DNA of 17,653 nucleotides from an uncultured Carnobacterium sp. (GCA_937923125.1 CALALK010000027.1:1-17653); one strand, 5' to 3'. Shown: positions 8,498-15,979, counted from the first letter of the stretch. Made by a program: numbers and translations. Notes: generated by a model from the letters alone, not told the origin.

Positions 8498-8511
8498 CGA
8501 ACATTTGTTCT
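8498..8511. promoter_or_regulatory. LexA/DinR (SOS) box of recA
   Basis: CGAACATTTGTTCT is very close to the Gram-positive SOS consensus built on GAACATATGTTC, with symmetric GAACA and TGTTC arms. It lies just upstream of the recA -35 box and touches the first base of the cinA stop codon. It predicts LexA repression of recA that is lifted by DNA damage, as known in B. subtilis. Confidence 0.8.
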
Positions 8512-9764
8512 TATTTTGTTCGAACTTGTTTTAATAAATATTTTCTAAGTAAATTCCAACCATATTGTACCGCGAATTCACGGTTATCGTTACGAGTACG
8601 TGCAAGGTGTAATTCTAACACTTCAACCTCTGTTTGAGAGGCTAATGCCACGAAAATCGTTCCGACTTCTTTTCCTTCCATTTCACTAGGCCCTGCGACT
8701 CCAGTGAAAGAAATTCCCAAATCACTTTGGTAATGGAGTCTTGCTTGTTCGGCCATCGCTTTAGCACATTCAGCACTCACCATTCCGTATTGATCCAGCA
8801 AGGTACTGTCAATTCCTAGTTGCGTTTCTTTAGCCTCTCTTTGATAAGCGACTGTTCCTCCTTGGAAATAAGAGGAGCTTCCTTCGAACGCCACGACACT
8901 TGCTGCAAACAACCCACCCGTTAAACTTTCAGCGCAGGCGATTGTGAGTCCTGATTCTTTTAGTAAATCAACAGTGACTTCCTGTAATGTATTGTGGTCT
9001 CCGTATCCATAGAAGTATTCTCCTACTTGCGATTGGATGAGTAATTCCATGCCATCAAGAAGCTCTGTACATTCTTCTTTGGTTTCTCCATTAGCTGTCA
9101 ATCGAAGCATCACTTCAAATTTTCCAGCGTATGGTGCAATTGTTGGATTTGTTTGTCCCTCGATTAAATCTTCTAAGATGGTTACGAGACGAGATTCTCC
9201 AATTCCAAAGAATCGTAAATAACGAGACTCGAATAAATCTACCTTGCCCATTTTCTTTCTTAAGAAAGGCAACACTTCTTTTTGCATCATCATTTTCAAT
9301 TCATTTGGTGGTCCAGGTAGAACAATGAATTGACGTCCATCTTTTTCAAACCCACAACCGACCGCAAGTCCATTATGATTTTTAAAGACGGTACCGCCCT
9401 CGAATGCGAGTGCCTGTCTACGATTATTTTCACTCATATCGCGATGAGAACGCACGTGAAAATCAATCACTTTCTGTAGAGCCGCCTCATCTTCGACAAG
9501 TTTCACTTCTAAAAATCGTGCCAGCACTTGTTTCGTAATATCATCTGTCGTTGGTCCAAGACCCCCAGATAAAATAATCAACTCACTTCTTGAAGCGGCT
9601 AATTCAATCGCTTCATATAATCTGTCTTCATTATCTCCAACCACTTGCTGATAGTAAGTTGGAATTGAATTTTTTGCTAATTCTTGGGCTAAGTATGCAC
9701 TATTCGTGTTTACAATTTGCCCCATTAGTAACTCTGTACCAACTGCAATGATTTCTGCATTCAT
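8511..9764 (-). CDS. cinA: Competence/damage-inducible protein CinA
   Basis: A two-domain protein. The N-terminal MoaB/MogA-like domain (about 1-170) contains SGGLGPTTDD (66-75) and PGPPNE (150-155). The C-terminal domain (about 260-410) is the PncC-type nicotinamide-nucleotide amidase domain with AESLTGG (278-284) and FTGVAGP. In bacteria CinA is linked to pyridine nucleotide recycling and, in streptococci, is co-induced with recA in competent cells and helps bring RecA to the membrane. Length (417) is normal. The ATG at 9764 has AGGAAGG upstream. The gene follows the pgsA terminator and runs toward recA without a terminator. No clear sigma-A promoter precedes it, but a palindromic TTTTTCGAAAAA does. 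Confidence 0.96.
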   Translation of the reverse strand: MNAEIIAVGTELLMGQIVNTNSAYLAQELAKNSIPTYYQQVVGDNEDRLYEAIELAASRSELIILSGGLGPTTDDITKQVLARFLEVKLVEDEAALQKVIDFHVRSHRDMSENNRRQALAFEGGTVFKNHNGLAVGCGFEKDGRQFIVLPGPPNELKMMMQKEVLPFLRKKMGKVDLFESRYLRFFGIGESRLVTILEDLIEGQTNPTIAPYAGKFEVMLRLTANGETKEECTELLDGMELLIQSQVGEYFYGYGDHNTLQEVTVDLLKESGLTIACAESLTGGLFAASVVAFEGSSSYFQGGTVAYQREAKETQLGIDSTLLDQYGMVSAECAKAMAEQARLHYQSDLGISFTGVAGPSEMEGKEVGTIFVALASQTEVEVLELHLARTRNDNREFAVQYGWNLLRKYLLKQVRTK

Positions 9765-9787
9765 TGTGTCTCGCCTTCCTTACACTC

Positions 9788-9799
9788 TTTTTCGAAAAA
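9788..9799 (-). promoter_or_regulatory. Possible competence-type promoter element upstream of cinA
   Basis: A 12-bp palindrome TTTTTCGAAAAA lies 24 bp upstream of the cinA start. Read on the minus strand it contains TTCGAAAA, one base from the streptococcal ComX box TNCGAATA, and it is preceded by a T-rich stretch as such boxes are. It also sits inside the T tract of the pgsA terminator, so the resemblance may be chance. Confidence 0.25.
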
Positions 9800-9801
9800 T
9801 A

Positions 9802-9831
9802 AAAAGCCCAAAACAATTGTTTCAGGCTTTT
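9802..9831 (-). terminator. Intrinsic terminator of rodZ-pgsA
   Basis: Outer stem AAAAGCC/GGCTTTT with an inner AAACAATTGTTT palindrome. Two plus-strand mismatches become G-U pairs in minus-strand RNA, so the hairpin is continuous to its tip. It is followed by TTATTTTT. It lies 5 bp after the pgsA stop codon. Confidence 0.85.
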
Positions 9832-9836
9832 GTTTG

Positions 9837-10430
9837 TTATTCTGTTTTAGTAAATGAATCCGCAAATACATGTCGATTCTTTACAAAATAATCCAAACCT
9901 GAATAGATTGTAAATACTAAACAACTATAAAGTAAGATTTGTCCGATTGGAATTCCAATGGCCTTAAAGAACAAATCATCTGTTAATAGGAAAATAATCG
10001 CCAACATTTGAGTCGCAGTTTTTACTTTTCCTGGCCAAGCAGCTGCCATCACTTCGCCATCTGTGACTAATAATAATCGAAGCCCCGTCACTGCTAATTC
10101 ACGACAAACAATGATACTTACGACCCAAGCAGGTGCTAAGTTGAATGAAACAAGCATAATGAATGCACTCATTACTAGCATTTTATCGGCTAAAGGATCA
10201 GCAAACTTCCCAAAGTTTGTCACTAATTTGTATTTGCGTGCTAAATATCCATCAAGATAATCTGTAAAACTAGCTACTGCGAAAATAATCATTGCCAAAA
10301 AGTGGACAACGCTGATCTGTGAACCTAACAGATTCATGACACCGAACGCCTCACTTGGCAAACACATGAGGATGATAAACACCGGAATCATGAAAATTCG
10401 CAATACGGTTAATTTATTTGGTAAATTCAT
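9837..10430 (-). CDS. pgsA: CDP-diacylglycerol-glycerol-3-phosphate 3-phosphatidyltransferase PgsA
   Basis: Makes phosphatidylglycerophosphate from CDP-diacylglycerol and glycerol-3-phosphate, the committed step to phosphatidylglycerol and cardiolipin, in the membrane. The 197 residues contain the complete CDP-alcohol phosphotransferase signature D-x2-D-G-x2-A-R-x8-G-x3-D-x3-D: Asp57, Asp60, Gly61, Ala64, Arg65, Gly74, Asp78 and Asp82. Several hydrophobic helices surround it. It begins 9 bp after the rodZ stop, with a GGAGAA site that overlaps that stop, so the two form an operon. The order rodZ-pgsA-cinA-recA is conserved in Bacillus and relatives. Confidence 0.96.
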   Translation of the reverse strand: MNLPNKLTVLRIFMIPVFIILMCLPSEAFGVMNLLGSQISVVHFLAMIIFAVASFTDYLDGYLARKYKLVTNFGKFADPLADKMLVMSAFIMLVSFNLAPAWVVSIIVCRELAVTGLRLLLVTDGEVMAAAWPGKVKTATQMLAIIFLLTDDLFFKAIGIPIGQILLYSCLVFTIYSGLDYFVKNRHVFADSFTKTE

Positions 10431-10439
10431 CGAATTCTC

Positions 10440-11282
10440 CTATTGAATCGTGATATAAATTCTTGTAGCGTTTGAACCTTCAGGAATTGTTAGTTCAACA
10501 CCACCAACAGTAATTGTACCTAATGGAGGATATCCAAAGTCCATACGAATCGTTGTTGTTCCTTCAGGAATCGAACCAGTCACTGTTTGATTTGTTGCTG
10601 GAACGCCGTCTGCCACAACTTTACCATCCGCTGAAATTTGTGCCCACAAAGCATTTCTTGCTTCATTTAACACTTTCACATCTAATGGGAATTTACTTAC
10701 ATTCGCAATATAGTACAATGCATTTCCGTTCGCATATGAATAAGTAACACTTGTCACTTCTGGAGCGGCAGTTGTCGTTGTAGCAACAGTCGTTTCTGCT
10801 GCAACAGCTGTTTGTGTTGTAGCTTGAGTCGTTACAGGATTATTACGTTGCGCACGATTGCTATATACGGCTTGTCCAATCGCAAAAATAATCGCTACGA
10901 TGAACATTCCCAATAAGATTGTTGGGAAGTAATTTTTTAAAGTTGCTGATACTGAAGACCATTTACTCTTGTTTTTATTTAAACGTGAACGATTACTTGT
11001 TGTTGCATTCAAGTAAGTTGAAGAAGGAGTTGTCTTCACAACAGCTTGTGGAATTTCAGACGCATGCTCTTCTAATAAAGCCGCTCCATCTAATCCAACT
11101 GTGTCAGCAATTTGTTTGATGAACGCGCGTGTATAAAACGCACCTGGCATCAAGTCGAAGTCATTATCTTCAATTGCGATTAAATAACGTTTTTGAATTT
11201 TTGTAATTTGTTGCAAGTCATCAAGAGTGTACCCTTTTAATTGTCTTGCACTTTTTAAAATTTCTCCGATTGTTTGTGTCAT
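10440..11282 (-). CDS. rodZ: RodZ-like cell-shape protein (helix-turn-helix, one TM, DUF4115)
   Basis: A bitopic membrane protein of the RodZ/YmfM family, which connects the cytoskeleton or cell-wall elongation machinery to the membrane. The 280 residues show an N-terminal Xre-like helix-turn-helix domain (about 1-75), a basic stretch, one transmembrane helix (about 118-140), a low-complexity Thr/Ala-rich linker (about 145-175) and a C-terminal beta-rich DUF4115-type domain (about 176-280). The start at 11282 is preceded by GGTGA. The helix-turn-helix in RodZ binds MreB rather than DNA in rod-shaped species; if this organism is a coccus the partner may differ (inference). It is the first gene of rodZ-pgsA. 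Confidence 0.88.
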   Translation of the reverse strand: MTQTIGEILKSARQLKGYTLDDLQQITKIQKRYLIAIEDNDFDLMPGAFYTRAFIKQIADTVGLDGAALLEEHASEIPQAVVKTTPSSTYLNATTSNRSRLNKNKSKWSSVSATLKNYFPTILLGMFIVAIIFAIGQAVYSNRAQRNNPVTTQATTQTAVAAETTVATTTTAAPEVTSVTYSYANGNALYYIANVSKFPLDVKVLNEARNALWAQISADGKVVADGVPATNQTVTGSIPEGTTTIRMDFGYPPLGTITVGGVELTIPEGSNATRIYITIQ

Positions 11283-11314
11283 TATTTCACCATCTTTTCA
11301 TTTTCTCATTGAAA

Positions 11315-11323
11315 AGTATACCA
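11315..11323 (-). promoter_or_regulatory. Extended -10 promoter of rodZ-pgsA
   Basis: Minus strand TGG TATACT, an extended -10 element preceded by a very T-rich stretch with no good -35 box. Transcription would start about 25 nt before the rodZ ATG. Confidence 0.5.
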
Positions 11324-11372
11324 TAGATTAAAAATGAAAAAAACAAAAAGAAGTCGCTATGTTGTGTTTAGC

Positions 11373-11723
11373 CTATTTTACAAACTGAATATATAGTGTA
11401 TCTTTCTTCGAATGGCCATTTGGCAAACTGACATTGAGCGTAAAATTTCTCTCTTTTTCGTTCCACTGCACATGTACCGTTCCATTCGAAAATTGGATGA
11501 CATCTGGATACGTCATTTCATCTTTGTTAAAGGTTAGCTTTTGCCTTACCGTCTGACTTGCCATCTCTAGCAATATATCCATTCGATACCCATCTTCCAG
11601 AAGGCGATATTCAAGAGTGTTGTGGGCATGGATTTTTAGTAGTGCGATAATGAGAATACTAGCAATCCCCAATAACGCAAGAAATTGAAATAGTAAGAAC
11701 CCTTTTCTTCTATGGTTTGTCAT
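11373..11723 (-). CDS. comGG: Competence minor pseudopilin ComGG
   Basis: The last gene of the comG operon. The 116 residues have a short basic leader ending in RKG, then a hydrophobic helix beginning FLLFQFLALLG, as in prepilins cut by the ComC peptidase. The residue five places after the cut is Gln rather than the conserved Glu. A missing Glu5 is typical of the minor pseudopilin at the pilus tip (GspK-like) and is known for ComGG. The rest is small and poorly conserved, so the name rests on position as the seventh comG gene. The ATG overlaps the comGF end by 14 bp and has AAAGGA upstream. No strong terminator follows. Confidence 0.8.
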   Translation of the reverse strand: MTNHRRKGFLLFQFLALLGIASILIIALLKIHAHNTLEYRLLEDGYRMDILLEMASQTVRQKLTFNKDEMTYPDVIQFSNGTVHVQWNEKERNFTLNVSLPNGHSKKDTLYIQFVK

Positions 11724-12222
11724 TTTTCTTTTCCTTTACTTCTTTCACTTTGACATAGACAGCTCGATTCTTCGGTGCAAAATTTAAACGGAAAGTACTT
11801 CCTTGGTTGAGCGTTGTCGAAATCAGTAACCTGCTCCCGTTTCTTTTCATCGATATCGACCGAATCCCATAAAGAAAAGGTTGGTGTCCTCCACTTCCTC
11901 CTGCTCCTTTAAAAATCTTTCCGCCATCTTTCCAACTAGAAACGAGCGTAATCACCTCTGTTTTCTCAGAAACGGTATTCGCAAACGTCGCAGTATATGG
12001 ATCGTATCCATTAAACGACGTTAGTTTAAAACCCGCATAATTAAAATTAATTTGCTGAACGGCGACATGCCATTTAATATCGTCTGGAACATTGAGTTGG
12101 TCCTTAATTTTTAAAAAGGCGGTGCAAAGTCCCATAAAGGCTACTAAACTGATGGAGATAATCACCAGAGCAATTAGATGTTCAACGAGGATAAATCCGG
12201 ACTTTTTTCTCGGTAATCGCAT
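11710..12222 (-). CDS. comGF: Competence minor pseudopilin ComGF
   Basis: A minor pseudopilin of the DNA-uptake pseudopilus. At the N-terminus is a basic leader, KKSG, followed by FILVEHLIALVIISISLVAF, a class III prepilin signal with Glu5 kept. The body matches the ComGF pattern of a short beta-rich globular domain. I chose the ATG at 12222 (170 aa) because a strong AGGAGGTG site lies 10 bases upstream. The frame also allows an ATG at 12243 (177 aa), where a GGAGGG site sits only about 2 bases from the codon. Either start overlaps comGE (41 or 62 bp), so translation is coupled. Only the exact start is unsure. Confidence 0.83.
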   Translation of the reverse strand: MRLPRKKSGFILVEHLIALVIISISLVAFMGLCTAFLKIKDQLNVPDDIKWHVAVQQINFNYAGFKLTSFNGYDPYTATFANTVSEKTEVITLVSSWKDGGKIFKGAGGSGGHQPFLYGIRSISMKRNGSRLLISTTLNQGSTFRLNFAPKNRAVYVKVKEVKEKKNDKP

Positions 12223-12547
12223 TGATTTGGAACACCTCCTCATTCCCTCCGCAAGAAACTGTCACCGTTCTTGGAGAGGCCGTTGCATCTACTTTTTCAA
12301 ATGTCACTTTTTTCATCTTTTGGAACTCTTCGTTTGGCAATTTTTCAACGGTTTTAGGATAAGTCGCACTAGCTTGTAAATCCATTAACTGCGAGGCTGC
12401 AGCATCCAAAAAGCATCCTTTTAGTTGTTGACGATGATACAGTTGCCCCATCATAAAGCTAAGCAAAGAAACAATAACCGTTAAAATCATCAATCCAATC
12501 ATTGCTTCCAGCAAAACATAGCCTCTACTTTTCGGTGATTTCAACAT
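12182..12547 (-). CDS. comGE: Competence minor pseudopilin ComGE
   Basis: Fifth gene of the operon, 121 residues. The leader SRG precedes YVLLEAMIGLMILTVIVSLL, a prepilin-type hydrophobic helix with Glu5 present; Tyr replaces the usual Phe at +1, which the family tolerates. The remainder is a small domain with two cysteines (about positions 45 and 99) that might form a disulfide after export. The start at 12547 overlaps comGD by 23 bp and has GGGGAGG nine bases upstream. The name rests on prepilin signal plus operon position. Confidence 0.82.
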   Translation of the reverse strand: MLKSPKSRGYVLLEAMIGLMILTVIVSLLSFMMGQLYHRQQLKGCFLDAAASQLMDLQASATYPKTVEKLPNEEFQKMKKVTFEKVDATASPRTVTVSCGGNEEVFQINAITEKKVRIYPR

Positions 12548-12956
12548 GATACTTCGCCTCCCCTAATTGAAAAACATAAGTGTATCTGCGATTTTGCCCA
12601 TCAAACGTCACGGACGAGAACTGGCTAACATTCCCACTATAGGGCTTAAAACCATACGTTTGAACAGAATAACTTTTCATCGTATCCGGAAAGCGAATCT
12701 TCTTATCCAATTCTCTAGCTCCGTGACAATTCAATTCCACGATGCCACCCGAGACCGTTACGAATGAACCTTGTCCCGTTGAAATAGCTGTAATCTGCGC
12801 TGTATCCATTACTTGCTCAAACTCTCTTAGAAATACTTCTTCCTTCCAATTTACATAGGAGCGACTAATCAAAGGCGGAGTCAGTATAAGTAAGAAGCAA
12901 GCAATCCCCAGCGCTATTAAGCATTCAACAAGCGTAAATGCTCTCTTTTTCATCAT
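12525..12956 (-). CDS. comGD: Competence minor pseudopilin ComGD
   Basis: Fourth gene of the operon, 143 residues. The leader MMKKRA is followed by FTLVECLIALGIACFLLIL, a prepilin helix with Glu5. The residue before the cleavage site is Ala instead of the usual Gly, which prepilin peptidases can accept. A beta-rich globular domain follows, matching the GspH/ComGD type. The start lies 5 bp after the comGC stop and no Shine-Dalgarno sequence is visible in front of either Met, unlike every other gene in the operon, so translation probably depends on ribosomes finishing comGC. Confidence 0.85.
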   Translation of the reverse strand: MMKKRAFTLVECLIALGIACFLLILTPPLISRSYVNWKEEVFLREFEQVMDTAQITAISTGQGSFVTVSGGIVELNCHGARELDKKIRFPDTMKSYSVQTYGFKPYSGNVSQFSSVTFDGQNRRYTYVFQLGEAKYHVEITEK

Positions 12957-12961
12957 AATTA

Positions 12962-13264
12962 TTATTGATTATTTTCAACTGCAGTTTTGTCAGCTTTGTT
13001 ATACGCTTCTAACTGTTTTTTATCAATATACTTTTTGTTAAACAATTCATCCACTGTTGGAACAGTATTCGTATTATTATCCAACATATACGCTTGCTTT
13101 TGGTTCTCGATTATATGCACAATAGCAGCATCCGATTTTTTCTTAGCCTCTTCTCTTTGCTTAGCAATATTCGGAATAATCAGTAGCATCATCAAGCCAA
13201 TAATAAAGAGGCACACGAGTAATTCGATTAACGTGAAGCCTTTTTTCTTTGTTTTCATTTTCAT
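12962..13264 (-). CDS. comGC: Competence major pseudopilin ComGC
   Basis: The main subunit of the competence pseudopilus that carries DNA through the cell wall. The 100 residues begin MKMKTKKKG and continue FTLIELLVCLFIIGLMMLLI, a textbook class III prepilin signal cut after Gly and methylated at Phe by ComC, with Glu5 present. A helical domain with EEAKKKSDAA and a short polar tail follow, as in other ComGC/CglC proteins. I chose the ATG at 13264, because GGAGG lies 8 bases upstream. A TTG at 13279 in the same frame overlaps that ribosome binding site and is unlikely. Only 1 bp separates it from the comGB stop. Confidence 0.95.
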   Translation of the reverse strand: MKMKTKKKGFTLIELLVCLFIIGLMMLLIIPNIAKQREEAKKKSDAAIVHIIENQKQAYMLDNNTNTVPTVDELFNKKYIDKKQLEAYNKADKTAVENNQ

Positions 13265-13265
13265 T

Positions 13266-14336
13266 TTAATTTCCTCCAATCATCGTTAGCGTCGGTAGTA
13301 ATAAGATGAGATACATGGAAACGATGAGGAATCCAATCCCCATAAGTAGTAACGGTTGAATCCACTTGATTTTCTTTTCGATGCCTTGGGTAAATTCGTC
13401 GAGCATTTGGTCGGCGTATACTTGCAGTTGCACGTCTAGTTGCCTAGTCTTCTCTCCTTCTAACACAAGCCAAATAAACTCCTGACGGAACAGCTTCATC
13501 TTTTCAAGCGCCGTAGAAAAGGACTCTCCTTGAATCAGTTGTTCTTCTAGCTTCTGCGCAATCATCTTTGAGAGTGCGCTCGTTCCTTCTTTCTTCAGTT
13601 CGGACACCATCGACAACAGCGACTGTCCATTTCCTAGAAAATACGAGAACTCTCGTGCATATAAAAACGTCACGTATTGCTGCGCACTCTTTCCAATAAC
13701 GGGAAACGAAATCAACATGCGAAACTGATCGTAGGTGTTCTTTCGCCGCCAGTACAAGCGAACTAATATGACTAGTATCACTACAACCATCAAAAATCCA
13801 GTTGCTAGCTGTGGTAAGTTCTGAAACCCAAGCCATATCCAATACAGGAAGCCAGACTGCTTGAGTTGGTCTTCTTGCACCATGCTAGAGAGTTGATCGA
13901 GTAAGAGCATTCGAATACAGAGCACCATTCCAATCACAAACGTAAAAAGAAACGCAGGATACATCATCATCTGCTGCATTTTCTTTTGTTGTTTTTGCTT
14001 CCGGGTGAGAAACTCTCCAATCGATGCACAGGCCTTCTCGAAGCTACCAAACTGCATGGATAAATAAATTTGCGAAGTATTCGTTTCAGAGTACCCGACC
14101 CGCTTCAAGCACTCATCAAAACGCCGTCCTTCTCCAAGCGTTCCTCTCATTTGTTCGAGGTCTTTCTTTTGCGCATCGAATAAGTATTCTAAAAACTTCA
14201 ACGCCTCATCCAAGCTAAATCCTTCCTCGAGTAAATGAGCCAGCTGAATTAGAAATCGACTTTGAACCGTCCCTTTCCACTTTTTAGATAATTTGATAGG
14301 TTTCGTAAGTTTTGTCCGTAATGTATCCCAATGCAT
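13266..14336 (-). CDS. comGB: Competence pseudopilus membrane platform protein ComGB
   Basis: The polytopic inner platform (type II secretion F / PilC family) on which pseudopilins are assembled. The 356 residues carry two copies of the F domain: SRFLIQLAHLLEEGFSLDEAL near residues 26-46, and the second with YAREFSYFLGNGQSLLSMV. Transmembrane helices lie about 125-148, 170-190 and 325-350. The start overlaps comGA by 53 bp; it is kept because GAGGAAAG sits seven bases before this ATG and no better start exists downstream. Works with the ComGA ATPase. Confidence 0.94.
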   Translation of the reverse strand: MHWDTLRTKLTKPIKLSKKWKGTVQSRFLIQLAHLLEEGFSLDEALKFLEYLFDAQKKDLEQMRGTLGEGRRFDECLKRVGYSETNTSQIYLSMQFGSFEKACASIGEFLTRKQKQQKKMQQMMMYPAFLFTFVIGMVLCIRMLLLDQLSSMVQEDQLKQSGFLYWIWLGFQNLPQLATGFLMVVVILVILVRLYWRRKNTYDQFRMLISFPVIGKSAQQYVTFLYAREFSYFLGNGQSLLSMVSELKKEGTSALSKMIAQKLEEQLIQGESFSTALEKMKLFRQEFIWLVLEGEKTRQLDVQLQVYADQMLDEFTQGIEKKIKWIQPLLLMGIGFLIVSMYLILLLPTLTMIGGN

Positions 14337-15354
14337 AAGCTTTCCTCAATACCTTATTAAAAGGATGTACTCTTTCTTCGTCTGTGGAAAATTGATTTGT
14401 TTTAAAGAACTGCGACAACTTTTCATGAGTTTCGATTTCAAAAATCGTTCCTCGCTTTTCTCCATTTGTTAAGTGATTACAATGCAATTCACATTCCTTA
14501 CCGCATAATCCACAATACCGAGGGAGTAGGCGTTGTGAACAAATCGCGATAATGGTTTGCTCAAGCATCGTTTTACTAACCCCAAGTTCTAAGAGCCTTG
14601 CTACCACTCCATTACAGTCTTTTGCGTGAACAGTTGCTAGAATCAAGTGCCCCGTTAAGGCTGCACGAATCGCCATCTTTGCCGTCATTTCGTCTCGGAT
14701 TTCGCCGATTAGTAAAATATCAGGATGATGACGCAGGCAACTCTTTATGAGTAGTTCATACGTAATTCCAGCCTTCTCGTTAATCTCCGTCTGTAAAAAC
14801 ATCGGCTCATGGTACTCCACTGGGTCTTCCATCGTAATCACTTGAAGCGTCTTTTCTTTCATACGAGCCCTAAGTAAAGCGTACATCGTACTCGTTTTAC
14901 CAGAACTGACGGGTCCAGAAAATAAAATCAAGCCGCTCTTATAGCGCAGGAACTGTTGTAAGAGCGCCCAGTCCTTTGGAAAATAAGTCATCGAACGAAT
15001 CGACGCCTTTTCCTTCTTCGACCGATGCAAGAGCCTGATAACCATGGATTCCTTCTGCTTAAAATTCGTAATCACTGATAATCTCAGTTCAATCATCTGG
15101 TCCTTTGAAATCTCAAAGGTTAAGGAACCACTCTGCGGTCTTCGTCTCTCTCCTACATCCATTCCAGCTTGATACTTTAAGTACGAAATAAATTGCAAGG
15201 CCACTTCGTCTGAAATCTTTCTCAACTCTTTTAACCCATTGACATCTCTTAAATAAAATACATACTCCTCTCCAACCGGTAATAAATGAATATCATCTAA
15301 TTGGTGCTTAATGGCTTGCGTGAATACTTCCGTTGCTAATTCATTCATTTCCAT
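14284..15354 (-). CDS. comGA: Competence pseudopilus assembly ATPase ComGA
   Basis: The cytoplasmic GspE/PilB-type ATPase that powers pseudopilus assembly for DNA uptake. The 356 residues contain Walker A GPVSSGKT (147-154), the Asp box ITMEDPVEY (173-181), Walker B DILLIGEIRD (212-221) and the His box TGHLILATVHA. Four cysteines (281, 284, 288, 292) form a likely zinc site, as in PilB/GspE. It is the first gene of the comG operon; GGAGGAAG lies upstream of the ATG. No clear sigma-A promoter precedes it, and the T-rich leader resembles that of cinA, so a competence-specific sigma factor may be needed (inference). Confidence 0.96.
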   Translation of the reverse strand: MEMNELATEVFTQAIKHQLDDIHLLPVGEEYVFYLRDVNGLKELRKISDEVALQFISYLKYQAGMDVGERRRPQSGSLTFEISKDQMIELRLSVITNFKQKESMVIRLLHRSKKEKASIRSMTYFPKDWALLQQFLRYKSGLILFSGPVSSGKTSTMYALLRARMKEKTLQVITMEDPVEYHEPMFLQTEINEKAGITYELLIKSCLRHHPDILLIGEIRDEMTAKMAIRAALTGHLILATVHAKDCNGVVARLLELGVSKTMLEQTIIAICSQRLLPRYCGLCGKECELHCNHLTNGEKRGTIFEIETHEKLSQFFKTNQFSTDEERVHPFNKVLRKAYALGYITDKTYETYQII

Positions 15355-15428
15355 TGTTCTTCCTCCACTCTTTGACTAGTCATAAAGAACTACGAGAAAA
15401 AGTAAAAAGGGGTCTTTTGGACAACAAA

Positions 15429-15459
15429 AAAACGCTGAAGAAAATCTCTTCAACGTTTT
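15429..15459 (-). terminator. Intrinsic terminator of the VanZ-like gene
   Basis: Stem AAAACG.TGAAGA / TCTTCA.CGTTTT with a 5-nt loop. One plus-strand mismatch becomes a G-U wobble in minus-strand RNA. It is followed by TTTTTTT. It starts 7 bp after the VanZ-like stop and separates that gene from comGA. Confidence 0.87.
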
Positions 15460-15466
15460 GAGTGTA

Positions 15467-15949
15467 TTATCTAATTTTTTTCAAGGTTCCTAACCCTACC
15501 CCCACTGCAACCCCCACAGCATCCACAAAGACATCTTGGATAAGCGGTGTACGTCCTGGAGTTACTCCTTGATGGAACTCATCGGTCATGGCATACAGCA
15601 CTGCGATAAAGAACGCTAAGAACTGTGGCCATCCTTTTTTACGGACGTGAACACTTAACCCTCTCGTCCATTGATATCCGATAAAGAAGTAAGCTAAGAA
15701 ATGAGCGGCTTTACGAATGAAAAATTCGATGAACTGCGCATATCCTAAAGAAGGAATACTGATGGTTTGTCCTGCATATTCAAATTTAATTTTAGATAAA
15801 ATTTCTGAAAAAGGTTGCGTTGGCAGTCCTTTTTGAATCGTCGATACCAGTGACTGATCCTTATAAGGCATACTCGAGCTAATAAAGATGAGTACCATGA
15901 CTGCAATCGCCAGTGTAATCGCAATGGTTGCTTTTGTTTTCTTAGACAT
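15467..15949 (-). CDS. VanZ-like family membrane protein
   Basis: A 160-residue membrane protein of the VanZ-like family, whose biochemical role is not settled; VanZ itself gives low-level teicoplanin resistance. Seen here: an N-terminal helix (about 8-27), then SSMPYKDQS, the RKAAHFLAYFFIG helix, and the signature TDEFHQGVTPGRTPLIQDVFVDAVG, in which DE, Q, PGR and D are the conserved residues. A last helix precedes a short basic tail. The ATG at 15949 has GGAGAGG upstream. It is monocistronic, with its own promoter and terminator, and divergent from the M32-like gene. No resistance genes surround it, so drug resistance should not be inferred. Confidence 0.9.
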   Translation of the reverse strand: MSKKTKATIAITLAIAVMVLIFISSSMPYKDQSLVSTIQKGLPTQPFSEILSKIKFEYAGQTISIPSLGYAQFIEFFIRKAAHFLAYFFIGYQWTRGLSVHVRKKGWPQFLAFFIAVLYAMTDEFHQGVTPGRTPLIQDVFVDAVGVAVGVGLGTLKKIR

Positions 15950-15979
15950 GAAACCTCTCCTTCCTTGTTGACTTTCTTT

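Noticed and set aside
11340..11372. Possible terminator after comGG
   Set aside because: Only a 4-bp GCTA/TAGC stem with a 9-nt loop is present before a T-rich stretch; too weak to call, and the T-rich part also serves as upstream DNA of the rodZ promoter.
13504..13842. 112-codon minus-strand frame inside comGB
   Set aside because: It is in another frame of comGB, which has clear family motifs; no independent start signal or homology is seen.
15467..15949. VanZ-like gene as part of a glycopeptide resistance cluster
   Set aside because: No vanR/S/H/A/X neighbours are present; VanZ-like proteins are widespread in Firmicutes without resistance.
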